Source: Ignavibacteriota bacterium (GTDB lineage: Bacteria; Bacteroidota; Ignavibacteria; Ignavibacteriales; Melioribacteraceae). Taken from it: a stretch of 64,000 nt of DNA. Below are positions 46,677-56,871 of the stretch, piece by piece. The notes under the pieces are model-generated. The model ran no database searches and was not told the origin of the DNA. It saw nothing but the letters and a program-made list of their open reading frames with translations. The stretch is taken from positions 310,001-374,000 of the forward strand of contig JADJOX010000008.1 of assembly GCA_016713565.1 (NCBI GenBank), read 5' to 3'. Position numbers and translations under genes: made by a program. Position 1 is the stretch's first letter. The number at the start of each line of letters is the position of its first letter.

Positions 46677-49600
46677 ATGTGTGATTTTGTACATTTACAT
46701 AACCATTCTCATTACAGCTTGCAGGATGCTGCATGCACAATTGATTCGTTAATTACCGCAACGCAAAAAAATAATATGCACGCGATAGCATTAACCGATC
46801 ACGGTGTTATGTACGGCATTTCCGAATTCTATAAAAAAGCAAAGAAAGCGCATATCAAACCAATAATCGGTGTTGAAGCTTACATCAATTTTGAAGGAAC
46901 ACGTTTTGAAAAAAACGAAAGCACGAATTTAAGGAAAAAATCAAAACAATATAATCATCTTGTACTTATTGCAAAAAATGAGGTTGGATATAAAAATTTA
47001 ATTAAACTTTCTACGTTGGGTTTTACTGAAGGATTTTATTATAAACCACGAATCGATTTGGATTTGCTGCGTGAAAGATCAGAAGGATTAATTTGTACTT
47101 CAGCATGTTTGGCCGGACCTGTTGCCAGTCATTTGCTCAACGGTGATTATCAAAAAGCTAAGGAAAATTCAATAATCCTGCATGAAATTTTTGGCGATGA
47201 TTTTTATCTTGAATTACAAGATCATGGGCAGGAAGAGGATAAAGCTGTATTGGAAGGAATTCCAAAACTTTCCAAAGAACTTGGAATTCCTATGATTGCG
47301 ACAAATGACATTCATTACATTGAAAAAGAACACGCAATTGCCCATAATATTTTACTATTGCTATCAGATAAAACCGGAACTAAAGATTATAAAGAATTAA
47401 GATATAGAACAGATGAAATTTATTTTAAGTCATCAGAGCAAATGAAAAAATTATTTTCTTCATACAAAGGAGCAATTGAAAATACATTGGCGGTTGAAGA
47501 AAAAATTAACGTTAGTCTGGATTTTGAAAAATTTCATTACCCAATATTTCCAATTCCAGATAACTCAAACGCAAAAAATTTAGATGAGTATTTCGAAATC
47601 CTTGCCAGAGAAGGACTTCACAAAAGATTTGATAAATTAAATACAACTATTGAAGACAGATTCAAATATGAAGTTGAAATTATTAAAACCATGGGTTATT
47701 CCGGATATTTTTTAATTACTCAAGATTTTATTAATGCCGCAAAAAATAAGGGAATTCCTGTCGGCCCGGGAAGAGGAAGTGCCGCCGGGAGCTTGGTTGC
47801 TTATTCATTGGGAATTACAAATGTAAATCCGCTTGAATATGATTTATTGTTTGAAAGATTCTTAAATCCTTCAAGAAAATCAATGCCCGATATTGATATT
47901 GATTTTGCAGATGATCAGCGCGGTGAAGTTATTGAGTATGTAAAAGAAAAATATGGTGAAAATTCCGTTAGTCAAATTATAACATTTAATAGATTATCAT
48001 CGAAAGCGGTTTTAAGAGATGTTGCTAGAGTTTTAAATATTCCTATACCAACCGTAAATAATATTACTAAGTGGATCCCTTCAAAATTTGGAAGAGTTTT
48101 TACAATAGATCAAGCATTGGATGAAGTTCCTGAATTGAAATGGGTAAAAGATTCCGACGATGAAAATATTCAAAACTTATTTAAGTACGCAAGAATTTTA
48201 GAAGGTATGAATAGAAACGCCAGCAAACACGCTGCCGGCGTTGTTATAACTCCAGGTGAAGTAAGTGATTTGGTTCCCTTAGCTTCTGCAGGAGCAAACG
48301 GCGATCTTGTAACTCAGTATAACATGAAGGAATTGGATTCAGCCGGAATTCTAAAAATGGATTTTTTAGGTTTGCGGACTTTGACAATAATTCGCGACAC
48401 AATTGATTTAATTAAGTTAACCCAAAATATTGATATAGATATAGATTCAATTCCAATAGATGATGAGAAAACGTATAAACTTTTTTGGAATGGGCAGACT
48501 ACCGGAGTGTTCCAATTTGAATCTGCTCCAATGAAAGAACATTTAAAGAATTTAAAACCGACTTCAATAAAAGATCTTTCTGCAATGAATGCTTTATACC
48601 GTCCGGGTCCAATGGATTTTATTCCGGATTTTATTGATAGAAAGCATGGCAAAAAACCAATTGAGTATTTACACTCATCTTTGGAAGAAATTTTAAGTGA
48701 AACTTATGGAATTATTGTTTACCAAGAACAAGTTATTCAAATTGCAAATAAAATTGCGGGAATGACACTTGCCGAAGCCGATATCTTAAGAAGAGCAATG
48801 GGTAAAAAGATTTAGATGAAATGCAGAGACAAAAAAGTAAATTTGTTGATGGAGCCGTAAGAAGCGAAATTCCGCAAAAAATTGCAGAAGAAATATTTGT
48901 TGTAATTGATAAATTCGCAAATTATGGATTTAACAAAAGTCATGCAGTTGCTTATTCTGTTGTTGCCTATCAGACCGCCTATTTAAAGGCTAATTTTACA
49001 CCTGAGTTTTTGGCAGCAAACCTTACAAACGAATTTGGAAATCCGGATAAAGTTACGTTATTACTTGAAGATTGCAGAAAATTAAAAATTCCTGTCATGG
49101 TTCCGGATATAAATAGACCTTCGGTTAAATTTAATGTTGATAAAGGAAAAATAGTTTTTGGCATGTCCGCAATTAAAAATGTTGGGGTTAATGCCGTTAA
49201 AGCTATAGAAGATTCGCATAAAAATTTAAATAGAAATTTCAAAAGTATATATGATTTTACATCCAATGTTGATACAAGAATTGTAAATAAAAGAGCTTTG
49301 GAAGGATTAGTGCTTGCCGGCGCTTTTGATTCTGTTGATGGAGGAAGAGCCAAAAATTTTGCTGCAATTGAAAGCGCGCTTTCTTTTGGTAATAAAGTTC
49401 AATCGGCAATGGAAAATCAAAAAGAAAGTTTGTTTGGTGATATAGAAGCGGTGGATTTTACAGAACCAATACTACCCGATGTTGAAGAATGGGATCAAAA
49501 ATATGCGCTTGCTAAGGAACGTGAAGCTTTAGGATTTTATTTATCCGATCATCCGCTTAGAAAATATGAAATTGAATATAATTCCTTTTCAACCATAAAA

Positions 49601-50125
49601 TTAGGTGATCCAGATACATATAATTTTTTAGATAGTGTAAGAGCATGCGGAGTTGTTACCTCAATTAGGACAAGAATGGATAAGTCCGGAAAAAATATGG
49701 CATTTTTTACTTTAGATGATTTTTCCGGTTCATGCGAATGTATAATGTTCGGCAAAGCTTATAGTGAACTTGGCAGTTTAATAGTTCCCGAGTCAACGAT
49801 TATGGTGATTGGTAAATTAGAGAGCAGTGGAGACGCAGTAAAACTTCACGCCGATGACGCAATTTCACTGGATAAAGTTGCACAAAAATTTACAAAAAGC
49901 ATCGGAATTTTATTCGATGAAGAAAAACACACGCCTGATACCGTAAAAAAAATAAAAGCAATCTTTGATAAAAATGACGGCAAAATTCCTGTTTGGGTTT
50001 ATGTAAAAATTAATGGTTCTTCTAAAAGATATATTATTCAAAATAAAGTATCTGTAAACGAAAAATTAATACAAAAATTATATGAATTTCTTGGCGAGGA
50101 TTCAGTTGCTCTTCAAACTATGTAA
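46677..50125 (+). CDS. dnaE: DNA polymerase III subunit alpha, one apparent frameshift
   Basis: DnaE is the replicative polymerase. It opens with a PHP domain (FVHLHNHSHYSLQDAA), then GPGRGSAAGSLVAY near residue 362 and the catalytic aspartates in PDIDIDFAD near 404, and ends with an OB-fold region (VRACGVVTSIRTRMDK). The frame breaks at the A-run 48804-48808, where a stop appears at 48813. A sixth A gives AMGKKDLDEMQRQKSKFVDG, the conserved family sequence, and continues to 50125. The repaired protein is 1149 residues, the normal length. The gene is essential, so a sequencing error is by far the likeliest cause. Confidence 0.96.
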
Positions 50126-50205
50126 AAGTTATTAAATTATCAATTATTGATTTAGCTTTTTTATTTATTTAATTTTTACAAACAAATATACAAACAAAGG
50201 AAAAC

Positions 50206-51030
50206 ATGACACAAAAATGGGCATTAATTTTAGGTGCATCAAGCGGGTTTGGCGGTGCATCTGCAATCGAATTAGCTAAGAACGGTTATAATATTTTTGG
50301 AATTCATTTAGATCGTCAAAGTACAATGCATAAAGTTGATCTAATAATTAAAAAAATAGAAAAAACCGGTCATCAAGCTGTATTTTATAATATGAATGCT
50401 GCCGATCAATTGAAAAGAAACGATACCCTTGATGAAATAAAAGAAAGATTTGCCACAAAAGAACATCCATTAATTAACGTACTTATCCATTCATTAGCCT
50501 TTGGAGCTTTAAAACCGTTTATAACTAAATCTCCTAATGATTGTATTTCCAAATCGCAAATGGAAATGACACTTGATGTAATGGCGCATACTTTAGTTTA
50601 TTGGACCCAGGGTTTGGTTCATAGAGATTTACTTGCAAAAGGTGCCAGAATATTCGCTTTAACAAGTGCCGGTTCGCAACAAGTAATACCGACTTATGGG
50701 GCTGTATCTGCCGCAAAAGCAGCATTAGAAGCGCATATTCGTCAGCTTTCAGTTGAATTAGGCTCAATGCGAATAACCGCAAATGCAATTATGGCAGGAG
50801 TAACTGATACACCTGCTTTAAGAAAAATTCCTGGTAATGAATTGATGATTAAAGCTGCAAGGGAAAAAAACCCTATGGGAAAACTCACTGTTCCCGAAGA
50901 AGTTGCTAAAGCAATTGTAATGTTATGTAATCCTGAAGCAGATTGGATAACCGGCAACGTTATTGGTGTTGACGGCGGAGAATACAATGTAAGCTATACA
51001 GGAGAAATTATTTGTAAACCTGTTAAATAG
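50206..51030 (+). CDS. Enoyl-ACP reductase-like SDR (FabI/FabL type)
   Basis: The 274-residue SDR begins LILGASSGFGGASAIELAK, an NAD(P)-binding loop. Its active site is not the classical Y-x3-K. The tyrosine (Y164) in TYGAVSAAK is followed by lysine seven residues later (K171), the Y-x6-K spacing known for FabI and FabL enoyl-ACP reductases. LIHSLAFGALKPF resembles the FabI segment around HSIAFAP. It probably reduces enoyl-ACP, or an acyl-CoA analogue. AAAGGAAAAC precedes the ATG, and an acyl-CoA dehydrogenase gene follows by ten bases. Confidence 0.8.
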   Translation: MTQKWALILGASSGFGGASAIELAKNGYNIFGIHLDRQSTMHKVDLIIKKIEKTGHQAVFYNMNAADQLKRNDTLDEIKERFATKEHPLINVLIHSLAFGALKPFITKSPNDCISKSQMEMTLDVMAHTLVYWTQGLVHRDLLAKGARIFALTSAGSQQVIPTYGAVSAAKAALEAHIRQLSVELGSMRITANAIMAGVTDTPALRKIPGNELMIKAAREKNPMGKLTVPEEVAKAIVMLCNPEADWITGNVIGVDGGEYNVSYTGEIICKPVK

Positions 51031-51040
51031 GGAGAAATTT

Positions 51041-52183
51041 ATGTTCGAATTCGGTTTTTCTGAAGACCAGCAAATGCTGCGTGAAATGGTAAGGGATTTT
51101 ACTAATAAAGAAATTAAACCAATTTCTTCAAAAATTGACGAAGAAGGTAAAATTCCAAAAGAATTATTAAATAAATTAGGTGAGATTGGAATATTGGGAA
51201 TTTCATTTCCCGAAGAGTACGGCGGAGGCGGATTTGGTGAAGTTGGTTACTGCATTGCACAAGAAGAAATTGCTAGAGGCTGTATGTCGACCGCAACAAC
51301 AATTGGTGCGCATCAATCAATTGGTGCTAATGTTATTTATCTCGGCGGAAATGAAAATCAAAAAAAGAAATATCTAACTCCTTTGGCAAATGGAGAAAAA
51401 ATAGCTGCATTTTGTTTAACAGAAGCACAAGCAGGATCAGACTCATTTAATTTAAAAACAAAAGCAGAAAAAATTGATGACAATTGGATTTTAAATGGCG
51501 AAAAATTATGGATTACAAACGGAGGAATTGCGGATATCGTTTCTGTTTTTGCTAGAACCCCAAAAGGAATAAGCGCATTTATTGTTGAAACTAATTCGCA
51601 AGGATTTTTTGCAGGTCCCCCTGAAAAGAAAATGGGAATTAAAGGCAGTACAACAAATGCAATCACATTTGATAATGTAAAAATTCCTGAAGAAAATTTA
51701 ATCGGAACTGATGGCAGAGGGTTTCTTTTAGCAATGAAAACGCTTGATGCAGGCAGACTTGGTTTGGGTGCCGCTTGTTTAGGAGCCGCTAAAGAATTAT
51801 TGGAAATGTCTGCTCAATATGCTCAGGAAAGAGAACAGTTTGATGAACCGATAAGCCATTTTCAAGCAATTCAATTTTATTTAGCTGAAATGGCAACAAT
51901 GATTTATAATATGGAATCTATTGTTTATAGAACAGCAGTTGAATATGATAAAGGAAAGAACATTTCGCGCCAATCAGCAATGGTAAAATTATATTGTTCA
52001 GAATCCTTAGACGAAATTGCTGACAGAGCTGTGCAGATTCATGGCGGTATGGGATACTCGAGAGAATTGCCGATTGAAAGATTCTATAGAGATTCCAGAA
52101 TAAATAGGATTTTTGAAGGCACAAATGAAATTCAAAAAACAATTATAGCCAGAGATATTTTAAAGAAAAAAGGAACAATGTAA
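51041..52183 (+). CDS. Acyl-CoA dehydrogenase
   Basis: This FAD-dependent dehydrogenase oxidises acyl-CoA to trans-2-enoyl-CoA and passes electrons to ETF. The 380-residue protein has the full fold: FCLTEAQAGSDSFNLKTKA near residue 124, WITNGG near 158, the arginine-rich REQFDEPISHFQAIQF near 266, and QIHGGMGYSRELPIERFYRD near 332. The glutamate E359 in IFEGTNEIQ is the expected catalytic base. It begins ten bases after the FabI/FabL-like gene and 27 bases before thioredoxin. Confidence 0.95.
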   Translation: MFEFGFSEDQQMLREMVRDFTNKEIKPISSKIDEEGKIPKELLNKLGEIGILGISFPEEYGGGGFGEVGYCIAQEEIARGCMSTATTIGAHQSIGANVIYLGGNENQKKKYLTPLANGEKIAAFCLTEAQAGSDSFNLKTKAEKIDDNWILNGEKLWITNGGIADIVSVFARTPKGISAFIVETNSQGFFAGPPEKKMGIKGSTTNAITFDNVKIPEENLIGTDGRGFLLAMKTLDAGRLGLGAACLGAAKELLEMSAQYAQEREQFDEPISHFQAIQFYLAEMATMIYNMESIVYRTAVEYDKGKNISRQSAMVKLYCSESLDEIADRAVQIHGGMGYSRELPIERFYRDSRINRIFEGTNEIQKTIIARDILKKKGTM

Positions 52184-52210
52184 GCATATAAAATAAAGGA
52201 GAAAATTTTA

Positions 52211-52528
52211 ATGAAACCAATAACATTTACTGATGATAATTTTGAAAATGAAGCCATAAATTCTGAATTACCTGTTTTGATTGATTTTTGGGCTGCATGG
52301 TGCGGTCCTTGCAGAATGATTGCTCCAATTATTGAAGAACTTGCCGATGAATTTAATGGAAAATTAAAAGTGGGTAAATTAGACGTTGACGTTAATCAGC
52401 AAACCGCAATAAAATACGGAGTTAGAAGCATACCTACGGTTTTGTTATTAAAAGATGGAAAAGTTAAAGACACTATTATAGGCGCTGTTCCAAAAGCAGT
52501 ATTTTTAGATAAAATAAAAGCGCTATAA
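52211..52528 (+). CDS. trxA: Thioredoxin
   Basis: This is a cytoplasmic disulfide reductase. At 105 residues it is a single-domain thioredoxin with the active site W30-C31-G32-P33-C34, preceded by LIDFWAA and followed by the conserved cis-proline loop SIPTVLLLKDG near residue 74. There is no signal peptide. AAAGGAGAAA lies before the ATG. It closes a small operon and is followed by a clear terminator. Confidence 0.96.
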   Translation: MKPITFTDDNFENEAINSELPVLIDFWAAWCGPCRMIAPIIEELADEFNGKLKVGKLDVDVNQQTAIKYGVRSIPTVLLLKDGKVKDTIIGAVPKAVFLDKIKAL

Positions 52529-52548
52529 TAAAATTCAAAAAATATTGA

Positions 52549-52584
52549 AACTTGGATAATTAAATTACTTCTATCCAAGTTTTA
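52549..52584 (+). terminator. Rho-independent terminator after thioredoxin
   Basis: A perfect ten-base stem, AACTTGGATA at 52549-52558 and TATCCAAGTT at 52572-52581, closes a 13-base loop and is followed by a short T run. It lies 20 bases after the stop codon. Confidence 0.82.
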
Positions 52585-52606
52585 AATTTATTAGGAGAGC
52601 TTTTTT

Positions 52607-53572
52607 ATCTTAAAGTTACTTTTTTTTATATTGTTTGTTTACAATTTAGTAATATTCTCTCAAGACTTTGAAGTGAAAAACTTTAATCAAAGCAATTCTC
52701 CAATTTTTTCCAATACAATCCAGACAATAGAATTTGATAAAAAAAACATAGTTTGGTTCGGCTCATCCGATGCAGGGTTAATTAGGTTTGATGGAAATGA
52801 ATTTACTAATTTTAACATAAATAATTCAAACTTACCTCATAATAATGTTTACACTTTGGCTTTAGATTCATCAAATTTTCTTTGGATAGGAACATTTGGA
52901 GGCGGTGCCGCAAAAATGGACTTGTCTGATAGTCAAATAATTGTTTATAACGTTGATAATTCGGGAATTAAACATAACTGGATTTATTCAATATCTATTG
53001 ATAAAGAAAATAACAAATGGTTTGGCACATCAGGCAGCGGACTTATTAAATTTGATAATGAAAATTGGACAGAATATAACGATAAAAATTCACCCATTCC
53101 AACTTATAAAGTTCCGTCTGTTTTCATTGATAAAAGCAATAATAAATGGGTAGGAACATTAAAAGGACTGTTAAAATTTGACAACAATAATAATTGGTTT
53201 AACTACGCAGAAAATTTAGGCCTGCCGTCCGTGAGTGTTTATTCTGTTATAGTTGATAATGATTCAACCGTTTGGGTTGGTTATAAACACGGCGGAGTTG
53301 GTAAGATAAAAAAAAATAAGACAAATCTTTTTACGAGAGAAAATTCGGCGTTACCTTCAAATGTTGTTTATTCATTAGCTGAAGATATAGATGGTTCAAT
53401 TTGGGTTGGTTCATTTGGTTCAGGACTAATTAGAATAAGCGGAAATGAATGGAAAGTATTTGACAAAACAAATTCTTTTTTGGAAGATAATTTGGTTTAT
53501 AGAGTTAAAATAGATAAAAATGGTAACAAATATGTTGGAACACATTTTAAGGGAATTTATATTTTTAAGTAA
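52607..53572 (+). CDS. Secreted seven-repeat beta-propeller (two-component-regulator propeller type), probable ATC start
   Basis: The product is a stand-alone propeller without kinase or DNA-binding domain. Seven W-x-G-type blades are visible: WFGSSDAGLIRFDG, WIGTFGGGAAKMD, WFGTSGSGLIKFDN, WVGTLKGLLKFDN, WVGYKHGGVGKIKK, WVGSFGSGLIRISG and YVGTHFKGIYIF. The usual start candidate is TTG at 52631, but it cuts the signal peptide short and has no ribosome site. Upstream codons in frame give LKLLFFILFVYNLVIFSQ, a good signal peptide. AGGAG at 52593-52597 lies nine bases before an in-frame ATC at 52607. Such propellers usually sense ligands in hybrid kinases; here the role is unknown. Confidence 0.8.
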   Translation: MLKLLFFILFVYNLVIFSQDFEVKNFNQSNSPIFSNTIQTIEFDKKNIVWFGSSDAGLIRFDGNEFTNFNINNSNLPHNNVYTLALDSSNFLWIGTFGGGAAKMDLSDSQIIVYNVDNSGIKHNWIYSISIDKENNKWFGTSGSGLIKFDNENWTEYNDKNSPIPTYKVPSVFIDKSNNKWVGTLKGLLKFDNNNNWFNYAENLGLPSVSVYSVIVDNDSTVWVGYKHGGVGKIKKNKTNLFTRENSALPSNVVYSLAEDIDGSIWVGSFGSGLIRISGNEWKVFDKTNSFLEDNLVYRVKIDKNGNKYVGTHFKGIYIFK

Positions 53573-53593
53573 ATAAATAAAAATGCTACTAAT

Positions 53594-53623
53594 TTTGTGA
53601 ATTGAAACTGATAAATTAACTTG
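53594..53623 (+). promoter_or_regulatory. Candidate Bacteroidota-style promoter upstream of the TonB receptor
   Basis: TTTG at 53594-53597 and TAACTTG at 53617-53623 are 19 bases apart and resemble the TTTG and TAnnTTTG elements of Bacteroidota promoters. Whether this lineage uses that consensus is unknown. Confidence 0.28.
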
Positions 53624-53756
53624 TTTTTTTTGTAAATAAGACTAATTATAAATTTAAAATAGCAAATTAAAATTTGTTATTTTTTGCAGAATTTTTTAAT
53701 ATTCAATATTGCTGAATTATTTAATAATAGTAACACACCTAAAGACGGAGGTCTTG

Positions 53757-53771
53757 ATGAATAGTTGTTAA
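53757..53771 (+). other. Possible leader mini-ORF upstream of the TonB receptor
   Basis: An ATG six bases after a GGAGG-type site (53747-53751) opens a four-codon frame (M-N-S-C) that ends in TAA, 50 bases before the receptor start. It may be chance, or a leader that affects downstream translation. Confidence 0.25.
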
Positions 53772-53821
53772 GCATTTTAATTGTACAAACGCTTTATAAA
53801 AAACTAATTTAGGAGAAAAAT

Positions 53822-56800
53822 ATGAGTCGTAAAATTATTTACGTTTTATTACTCTTTGCCTTAGTTCCACTTCAAGTATTTGCCGGAGACGGTAGAATTA
53901 AAGGTAAAGTAACAGATTTATCAACAGGTGAAGCATTAGTTGGCGCTAACGTTGTTGTTGTAGGTTCCAGCTTTGGTGCTGCAACTGATGTTAACGGGGA
54001 CTATGTAATAATGAACCTTGATGCTGGTCAATACACAGTTAAAGCCAGTTATTTAGGATATCAAAGTATTACAATTACAAATGTGAGAGTAAGTTTAGAT
54101 TTAACTACGGAAGTAGATTTTCAATTACCTGCAGAAGAAATTTCTGTTGGAACAGTTACAATTGTTGCACAAAAACCGCTTATAACAAAAGACGCTACCA
54201 GCTCAATTCGCAGTGTATCTGGTGAAGACATTTCAAATTTACCAGTTAGGGGAGTTACAAATATTATTGGTTTACAAGCTGGCGTTGTAGTTGATGGCGG
54301 AAACATTCATATTCGCGGTAGCCGACCTGATGAAGTTGGTTATTATCTTGAAGGAATTAACATTGCCGACCCTGAAGATGGCGGAAGAGCAGTAACTTTA
54401 TCAAATGATGCGGTTGAAGAATTACAAGTTGAAACCGGTGGCTTTACCGCTGATTTCGGTGGTTCAAATGCCGGTATTATTCGTTCTCAATTAAAATCAG
54501 GAACAAATGATTTTCATGCCAGTGTTGAATATATTACTGACAATGTTGGTTTCAGTTCAAAAGATAATTTTAGGGATCAATCTCAAAGACTAGGATCATA
54601 CTGGTATGGAAATAATGAAACTAGTTTTTCATTAAGCGGTCCTGTTGTAGAAAATCAAATTAAATTTTTCTACAATTTAGATTATAAATTTGATAGAAGC
54701 CAAGCTAAAAAAGGATACCCTGGATTAGAATTTGGAAATATTGGCGATGGTCTTTCTTCAAAAGCTATTTATAATGATACTATAAACTTGTTTTACCCAC
54801 AAGGTATAAAACAAAATCAATTAAGAGAAGCTTATACACATTCCGGTACAGTTACTATGGATTTTAATCCATTCTTAATTAGATTAACTGGAACATATAC
54901 CGACGGTTGGAATGATGTTGGTGGTGACGGAGTATTTGATGTTCTTAACAGCAGAGTTTCAACTAATAATTGGGCAAACGGAAGTTTTAGTTTAAAGTTG
55001 AAACATGTAGTTAGCGGAAATTTATTTTATGAATTAACTGGCGGACTTTCACTAAACAAAGGTGAAGTATCTGATCCATTCTTATCAACAGATTTTTGGG
55101 CATACGGAGATAGCGTTGCAAATGCTCAAGCTGGAAATGTTTGGGTTAGAAAAGCTAGAGAAATTGATACATGGGTTAACCAAAATAATTTAACTCCAGC
55201 TGATACTCGTTACTTGGAACCGACTGATTATTCAATTTATGGTTATAATTTTGATGCTGATGGGGCTCTAGCAGCTAATACATCTAAATTTGAACAATTA
55301 GGATTAACTGGAAGATTTGATCTTACTTATCTTCCATCAAAGCATCATAACGTAAAAATTGGTGGTGAGTTTAAACAATATACTCTTAGAAATTGGAGTA
55401 CAAGAACCACTCAAAATGGTTATGCAAGAACACTTGCAAATAACCTTGAACAATATGGTGATAACCCAACTTTAGAACAAATTAATTCTGAGAAAGCAAA
55501 AATATTATATAACTCTGGTGTTAATAATTACGGCTATGATATTTATGGAAATAAAACGGATGCTGAAGGATTTTACGCTCCTCATAAACCGGTTGAAGTT
55601 GGTTTCTATATTCAAGATAAAGTTGAATTCGACGACATTATTTTAAATCTAGGTTTAAGATATGACTATTTTGATATGGATAATCTACAACTAGTTGATC
55701 CAAGCATGCCTGAATTAGGTTTGTCATCAGTTTGGAACAGTGGTAAATTAGATATGACAGGATTTAAAGAAGTTCCAACATTTAGCTCGTTAAGCCCTAG
55801 ATTAAGTGTTTCTTTCCCTGTAACAGACAGAACAGTATTTCATGCTGGTTTTGGTAAATATGTTCAACAGCCAGCTTTAAGCGAAGCATATTTAGGTTAT
55901 CATAGTTTAGCTTATGAAATGGGTCAAAGTTTCTTCTTCTCAGATCCTACTGGTCAAAATTTAAGACCAATAAGAAAAACACACTATGAATTCGGTTTCA
56001 GACAACAATTGACTGATTTTATGGCATTTGATATTACTGGATTCTATGATGATATTAAAGGTCAAGTTTATTTTGATTTACAACAAACTGATCAAAGTTC
56101 AGCTTACGAAGGTTACAATATAAAGACAAATGGTGATTTTGCTACAACAAAAGGTGTTGAACTTCAATTAACAATGAGAAGATATCAAAGGTTGAGCGGA
56201 TCTGCTTCATTATCTTTCCAAGATGCTGAAGGTACCGGTACTAATCCAAATAGCAATGCGGGTATAGTTGGTGCGCCTCTTGATGGTGTTACGATTTATA
56301 GACCAAATTATGTTGCTCCTTTAACTTATGATAGACCATTCAAAGGCAATTTATTCTTGGATTACCGTTTTGGTATTGATGATGGTCCTGCAGTACTTGA
56401 ACAATTGGGTGTATCTGTGTTAGCATCTTTCAGCAGTGGTCATCCTTTTACAAGAGGTTTTGGTGGTGCTAATATTGAAGACGATGCAAGATTTAGACAA
56501 CCGTTGGAGCCATTAAATTCATCTTTAACTCCTTCTACATTTAATGTTGATTTAAAAATTGATAAATCATTCCAAATTTTTGATCAATTATTTGCTAATG
56601 TATACATTCGTGTAATCAATTTATTTGATAATAGAAATGTAGATCAAGTTTACATAAGAACCGGTGCTGCAAATGACGATGGTTACATAGCTGATCCTGA
56701 TCTTGGTGGCAAACTATTAGAAACCTATGGTGCTGTTTACGGCAAAATTTATAATGCATTAGAAATTGATTACAATGGTTTCTATTCAGATGCAAGACAA

Positions 56801-56830
56801 GTTTTATTCGGCATTAGATTAGAATATTAG
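53822..56830 (+). CDS. TonB-dependent receptor with N-terminal carboxypeptidase-regulatory-like domain
   Basis: This is an outer-membrane receptor of 1002 residues. A signal peptide (KIIYVLLLFALVPLQVFA) is followed by a carboxypeptidase-regulatory-like beta domain (about 23-105, with GRIKGKVTDLSTGEALVGANV). A plug domain comes next, where GGNIHIRGSRPDEVGYYLEG is typical, and then a 22-strand-type beta-barrel ending in an aromatic residue (IRLEY). The ATG lies behind TTTAGGAGAAAA. The next genes encode a large secreted protein and a PorV-like protein. It could import a ligand or act as outer-membrane partner for that secreted protein. Confidence 0.93.
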   Translation: MSRKIIYVLLLFALVPLQVFAGDGRIKGKVTDLSTGEALVGANVVVVGSSFGAATDVNGDYVIMNLDAGQYTVKASYLGYQSITITNVRVSLDLTTEVDFQLPAEEISVGTVTIVAQKPLITKDATSSIRSVSGEDISNLPVRGVTNIIGLQAGVVVDGGNIHIRGSRPDEVGYYLEGINIADPEDGGRAVTLSNDAVEELQVETGGFTADFGGSNAGIIRSQLKSGTNDFHASVEYITDNVGFSSKDNFRDQSQRLGSYWYGNNETSFSLSGPVVENQIKFFYNLDYKFDRSQAKKGYPGLEFGNIGDGLSSKAIYNDTINLFYPQGIKQNQLREAYTHSGTVTMDFNPFLIRLTGTYTDGWNDVGGDGVFDVLNSRVSTNNWANGSFSLKLKHVVSGNLFYELTGGLSLNKGEVSDPFLSTDFWAYGDSVANAQAGNVWVRKAREIDTWVNQNNLTPADTRYLEPTDYSIYGYNFDADGALAANTSKFEQLGLTGRFDLTYLPSKHHNVKIGGEFKQYTLRNWSTRTTQNGYARTLANNLEQYGDNPTLEQINSEKAKILYNSGVNNYGYDIYGNKTDAEGFYAPHKPVEVGFYIQDKVEFDDIILNLGLRYDYFDMDNLQLVDPSMPELGLSSVWNSGKLDMTGFKEVPTFSSLSPRLSVSFPVTDRTVFHAGFGKYVQQPALSEAYLGYHSLAYEMGQSFFFSDPTGQNLRPIRKTHYEFGFRQQLTDFMAFDITGFYDDIKGQVYFDLQQTDQSSAYEGYNIKTNGDFATTKGVELQLTMRRYQRLSGSASLSFQDAEGTGTNPNSNAGIVGAPLDGVTIYRPNYVAPLTYDRPFKGNLFLDYRFGIDDGPAVLEQLGVSVLASFSSGHPFTRGFGGANIEDDARFRQPLEPLNSSLTPSTFNVDLKIDKSFQIFDQLFANVYIRVINLFDNRNVDQVYIRTGAANDDGYIADPDLGGKLLETYGAVYGKIYNALEIDYNGFYSDARQVLFGIRLEY

Positions 56831-56871
56831 TCAATTTTTATTGAGAAATTAAAGAAATAGGAGTTAAATAT

